NCBI GenBank assembly: GCA_020634875.1
Contig: JACKAX010000004.1
Location: 1-64,000, forward strand
Direction of reading: 5' to 3'
DNA length: 64,000 nt
DNA from: Anaerolineales bacterium
Lineage (GTDB): Bacteria; Chloroflexota; Anaerolineae; Anaerolineales; JABWBV01
Shown: one piece after another, positions 61,242 through 64,000 of the stretch
How positions within the stretch are numbered: position 1 is the stretch's first letter
Layout of the letters: every line of letters starts with the position of its first letter
Notes under the pieces: generated by a model
What the model was told of the DNA's origin: nothing
Seen by the model: the letters and a program-made list of their open reading frames with translations, nothing else
The model's database searches: none
Made by a program: the position numbers and the translations under genes

Positions 61242-63412
61242 TTGCGGATTTCTGTTTTTGGGGCAATATCCTTAAATTGATCGACTACACTGAAAAAGGC
61301 TTCGACCACTTTCGGGTCAAAATAATCGCCGCTGTGTTCGCGAATGTAGCTAATGACTTTTTCGGGCGACCAGGCTTTGCGGTAGGGGCGGTCTGAGCGG
61401 AGGGCATCCCATACGTCCGCAATGGAGAAGATGCGGGCGGCGATTGGGATACTTTCGCCTTTCAGGCCGCGGGGATAGCCAGTACCATCCCATTTTTCGT
61501 GATGACAGTAAGGGATATCGAGGGCGGCGCGTAAATATGTGATGGGGGAAAGCATTTCGTAGGCGTAGGTGGGATGTTTTTTCATAATATCCCACTCCTC
61601 TTCGGTGAGTTGGCCGGGTTTATGGAGAATACTGTCGGGGATGCCGAGTTTGCCCATATCGTGTAGAAGGGCACCCCGCCGGGCGTTGGCAATTTCGACG
61701 CTGCTTAGACCAAGAATCTCGGCTAGGCGGACGGTCATATCGGCCACGCGCTGGGTGTGGCCTTCAGTTTCTTTGTCGCGTAGGTCCATCGCGCGAGACC
61801 AACCCTCCAGGGTAATATCGTAGGCGAGCGCTAATTCGGTGTTGGATTTCTGGAGTTTGTTGAAAAGGTTGATATTTTCAACGGCAATAGCGGTTTGCCC
61901 AGCGATGGTGGCGATGAATTCTAGCCACTCAGCGTCTGGGTCGAGGGGGGCGCGGTGAAAAATTTCGATTACGCCTTGAATCTGGCCTTTGGCAACAAGG
62001 GGAATGCCAAAATAGGCGCGAAACTTTTCGGGAGCAAGAAGGGTGAAGCGTTGGAGACTCATTTCTTGTTCGAGGTTGTCTGAGATGTGGATGGGAGTGC
62101 GTTCCAGAGCAACGCGCCCGGCTAAGTCTGAGCCAAGTTGTACCTGGTTTTTTTGAATATTGGGGGTGATAAAGCCATAGGTGGCGGCGTTGTCCAGAGT
62201 ACTCATATAGGGGTTCATCAGTAAGATGTCGGCGGCATCTACTTTGAGATGGTGGGTTAGTTCTTCGAGAATGATCTTGAGGAGAATGTTCAATTCTAGG
62301 GAACCGCTAACCGCCATATCAATTCGGTGCAGGGCTTGCATTTTTTGGAGGCGATGTTGAGCCTCTTCGTACAAATGAGCGTTGGTGATGGCTTGCGCGG
62401 CCTGATCTGAGATGCCTTGTAAAAGGCTCAAGTCATCAGGTGTAAAAGCCCGTTCCTGACCAAAAGTAAAAACGGTTAGGTTCCCGATCAATTGCTTGCC
62501 GCGCATCATGTTGACCCAGGCCAGCGAGCAGATGTCGTAGGATTCAATGGGTAACATCGCGTAGGCTTCTGGATATAAATGGAGGTTAGCAACGGACGAA
62601 TTATCGGCTTTAGTGATGAGTTTTTCGTAATCGGAGCGTGGGATGGTTGCGACAAGGGTTTTGGCGTTTTTTGCAAAGCCAAAGTTGGCGGCGTATTCGT
62701 ATTGATCTTTGCTGGCGTTGTACAGATAGACCGTAGCAGCTGGGACTTTGAGCGCCTGGCCGGCGGTTTCACAAACTGTGTTTAGGGCAGTTTCGAGGTT
62801 GAGTTGTTTATTGAGACGGGAAGCTATTTGCAAGAGCGCTTCAGCGCGGGCAGCCTCGTAGCGAATGCGGGCTTCGGCGCTCTTACGCTCGTTGATTTCG
62901 ACACGGAGCTGGCTGTTGGCACGGGTAAGTTCTTCGTTGGTGCGTGTGAGTTCTGTGGTGCGCTCTAAAACCAGTTCATTGAGCACCTGCGAGCGGTTTT
63001 GGCTTTGGAGATAGAGAAAGCGGGTCTCCAGTAAATTGCGAATGCGGAGTGAGACTTCAATGACATCAATCGGTTTGTTAAGGAAATCTTTGGCTCCGCT
63101 GGACAAAGCACGTTGGCGCGCTTCGGGCGAGATGTCAGCTGTGAGCACCAGGATGGGGACATAGGTGTCCGCAGGAATTACCTTGCGAAGTTGATCGAGA
63201 ACGGCAAACCCGTCTAAATGTGGCATCAACAGATCAAGAAGGATCAGATCAGGGGCAAACTCTGTGAAGGTTACTAGGACTTGCCGTGAATCGGTTATTC
63301 CCGTGACCCGTGAATAACCATCACGTTCTAAAAGCGTTTCAAGGACAGCGATATTGGCCTCTTGATCGTCCACAACCAAGATTTTCGCTTCGCTAATTTT
63401 TTGATTGAACAT
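61223..63412 (-). CDS. Response regulator with two GAF domains and HD-GYP phosphodiesterase
   Basis: A 729-residue protein. The receiver domain (about 8-128) has ILVVDDQ and the phospho-acceptor Asp60 in LILLDLLMPHLDG, with Lys in FLNKPID. A coiled coil (about 130-185), then two GAF domains (about 190-345 and 365-515) follow. The HD-GYP domain (about 545-720) has HDMGKLGIPDSILHKPG near 583 and HHEKWDGTGYPRGLKG near 635-650. It should hydrolyse cyclic di-GMP when phosphorylated or when GAF ligands bind. GAGGAG precedes the ATG. The downstream lipoprotein gene overlaps by 19 bases. Confidence 0.94.
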   Translation of the reverse strand: MFNQKISEAKILVVDDQEANIAVLETLLERDGYSRVTGITDSRQVLVTFTEFAPDLILLDLLMPHLDGFAVLDQLRKVIPADTYVPILVLTADISPEARQRALSSGAKDFLNKPIDVIEVSLRIRNLLETRFLYLQSQNRSQVLNELVLERTTELTRTNEELTRANSQLRVEINERKSAEARIRYEAARAEALLQIASRLNKQLNLETALNTVCETAGQALKVPAATVYLYNASKDQYEYAANFGFAKNAKTLVATIPRSDYEKLITKADNSSVANLHLYPEAYAMLPIESYDICSLAWVNMMRGKQLIGNLTVFTFGQERAFTPDDLSLLQGISDQAAQAITNAHLYEEAQHRLQKMQALHRIDMAVSGSLELNILLKIILEELTHHLKVDAADILLMNPYMSTLDNAATYGFITPNIQKNQVQLGSDLAGRVALERTPIHISDNLEQEMSLQRFTLLAPEKFRAYFGIPLVAKGQIQGVIEIFHRAPLDPDAEWLEFIATIAGQTAIAVENINLFNKLQKSNTELALAYDITLEGWSRAMDLRDKETEGHTQRVADMTVRLAEILGLSSVEIANARRGALLHDMGKLGIPDSILHKPGQLTEEEWDIMKKHPTYAYEMLSPITYLRAALDIPYCHHEKWDGTGYPRGLKGESIPIAARIFSIADVWDALRSDRPYRKAWSPEKVISYIREHSGDYFDPKVVEAFFSVVDQFKDIAPKTEIRKWLIEE

Positions 63413-63575
63413 AATGGTTACTCCTCTTAATTTTTAACAATCTGGTCAGATTTAATTTGTCTATACTGGCGAGAGGGTTGGATTAAAGTTTTCGACAAAA
63501 AAGTGGTGTGTAGTGTAAAGCACAATTTACCTTTTTGGGGTAGACCTTTATCCTGAATGTCTAGTTACTTTTATC

Positions 63576-64000
63576 TTATTCTTCCCTTTTTTCGGGGTGG
63601 GAGATGGTATTTTCTAATATTGCATCCACTTGTTGCAAAAAGGTAGCGATGTCCAGGGGTTTGGTTAAATAATTATAGATTCCCGCCTGGCGGAGAGCTT
63701 GGATATGATGGGGGGTGGCATCGGCGCTGACGATGATGAGGGGGATGTGTTGAGTGCGCGCGTTCGCTTTTAGATATTGAACGACTTCGTCTCCTGTGAT
63801 ATCAGGGAGATTCAAGTCTAACAAAATTAAGTCGGGTTGTTTTCGGATCGCGATATCCAGGCCGGTTTTTCCGTCTAAAACGGCTAAAAGACGAATAGTA
63901 GGGCGTAATTTGAAAATTTCCTCAACAAGCTGTAAATTAGACAGATTATCCTCAATGTAAAGAACTGTGTGGGATGGGAAATCTCCGCTGGCAGGGGGGA
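63576..64000 (-). CDS. C-terminal receiver domain of a two-component protein (partial)
   Basis: The frame enters at the right edge (first full codon at 63998) and ends at 63576. The 141 visible residues are a receiver domain: VLYIEDNLSNLQLVEEIF, then the phospho-acceptor Asp in LILLDLNLPDITG, SADAT and YLTKPLD. The start VLYIEDN with NLSNLQLVE is usual at the C-terminus of hybrid histidine kinases, preceded here by a linker with PPASGDFPSHT, so the missing part is probably a sensor kinase. It lies 163 bases upstream of the HD-GYP regulator in the same direction and may phosphorylate it. The 63413-63575 gap shows no clear motif beyond the ribosome-binding site. Confidence 0.85.
   Translation of the reverse strand, partial: PPASGDFPSHTVLYIEDNLSNLQLVEEIFKLRPTIRLLAVLDGKTGLDIAIRKQPDLILLDLNLPDITGDEVVQYLKANARTQHIPLIIVSADATPHHIQALRQAGIYNYLTKPLDIATFLQQVDAILENTISHPEKREE

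Noticed and set aside
1..64000. tRNA, rRNA, riboswitch, prophage or insertion sequence
   Set aside because: Looked for on both strands by eye; no convincing cloverleaf, conserved aptamer core, integrase or transposase was found. A covariance-model search could still reveal small RNAs.

Overview
This 64-kb window is a continuous stretch of bacterial chromosome, dense with genes on both strands and of moderate GC. It has no tRNA, rRNA, CRISPR array, integrase or transposase that I can see. Several features together suggest a Chloroflexota (Anaerolineae-like) organism: a post-COAP-1 type secreted repeat at the left edge, sigma/anti-sigma pairs with DUF5667/DUF5666 partners, a DUF4910 protein in a sugar cluster, YtxH next to a DUF948-like protein, TIR-WD40 proteins, and many genes that appear to be transcribed without a leader. 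The phylum is an inference from gene content; no marker phylogeny could be run.

Layout. (1) 1-7450: the tail of a secreted protein, then a catabolic block of GntR regulator, MttB-family methyltransferase, FAD oxidoreductase-GcvT fusion and ETF beta/alpha. This looks like demethylation of a quaternary or tertiary amine, with electrons passed to ETF and one-carbon units to tetrahydrofolate. (2) 7461-9283: an unrecognised protein and a DinB-like protein on the minus strand. (3) 9480-15346: a complete peptide/nickel-type ABC importer (lipoprotein, two permeases, one double ATPase) preceded by a 74-bp tandem duplication. (4) 15333-20154: YnjE-like sulfurtransferase, alkyltransferase-like protein, diguanylate cyclase and a membrane-anchored penicillin-acylase family hydrolase. 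(5) 20278-30558: a surface-glycan block with three family-2 glycosyltransferases, a sugar C-methyltransferase, an RfbC-like epimerase, a pyruvyltransferase-like protein, DUF4910, a class-III aminotransferase, an RfbF-like nucleotidyltransferase and a PIG-L deacetylase. (6) 30736-39646: two ECF sigma/anti-sigma pairs on either side of membrane glycosyltransferases (DUF2723, GtrA, PIG-V-like), then a family-4 glycosyltransferase. (7) 39791-47479: a large PAS/GAF/GGDEF sensor and housekeeping genes ftsY, Nudix, GNAT, prfB (with a programmed frameshift), rpmF and fabD. (8) 47547-50999: a 1150-residue cyclic-nucleotide-binding/TIR/transmembrane/WD40 protein. (9) 51271-55852: two small envelope proteins, guaB and fhs. 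(10) 55966-60294: two alpha/beta hydrolases, one lacking its nucleophile, and a hydrolase-acyl-CoA ligase fusion. (11) 60378-64000: a phosphodiester-glycosidase lipoprotein, a receiver-GAF-HD-GYP protein and the receiver end of a two-component protein.

Themes. One-carbon and methylamine chemistry (1292-7399, plus fhs) sits with an importer that could supply substrate. Cyclic di-GMP turnover appears three times (two GGDEF proteins that keep the inhibitory site, one HD-GYP). Surface glycan synthesis fills the middle. The two most unusual objects are the cNMP-TIR-WD40 protein and the neighbouring hydrolase trio with a Ser-to-Ala pseudo-enzyme. At eight genes a -10-like hexamer lies only 5-9 bases before the start codon, which points to leaderless transcripts.
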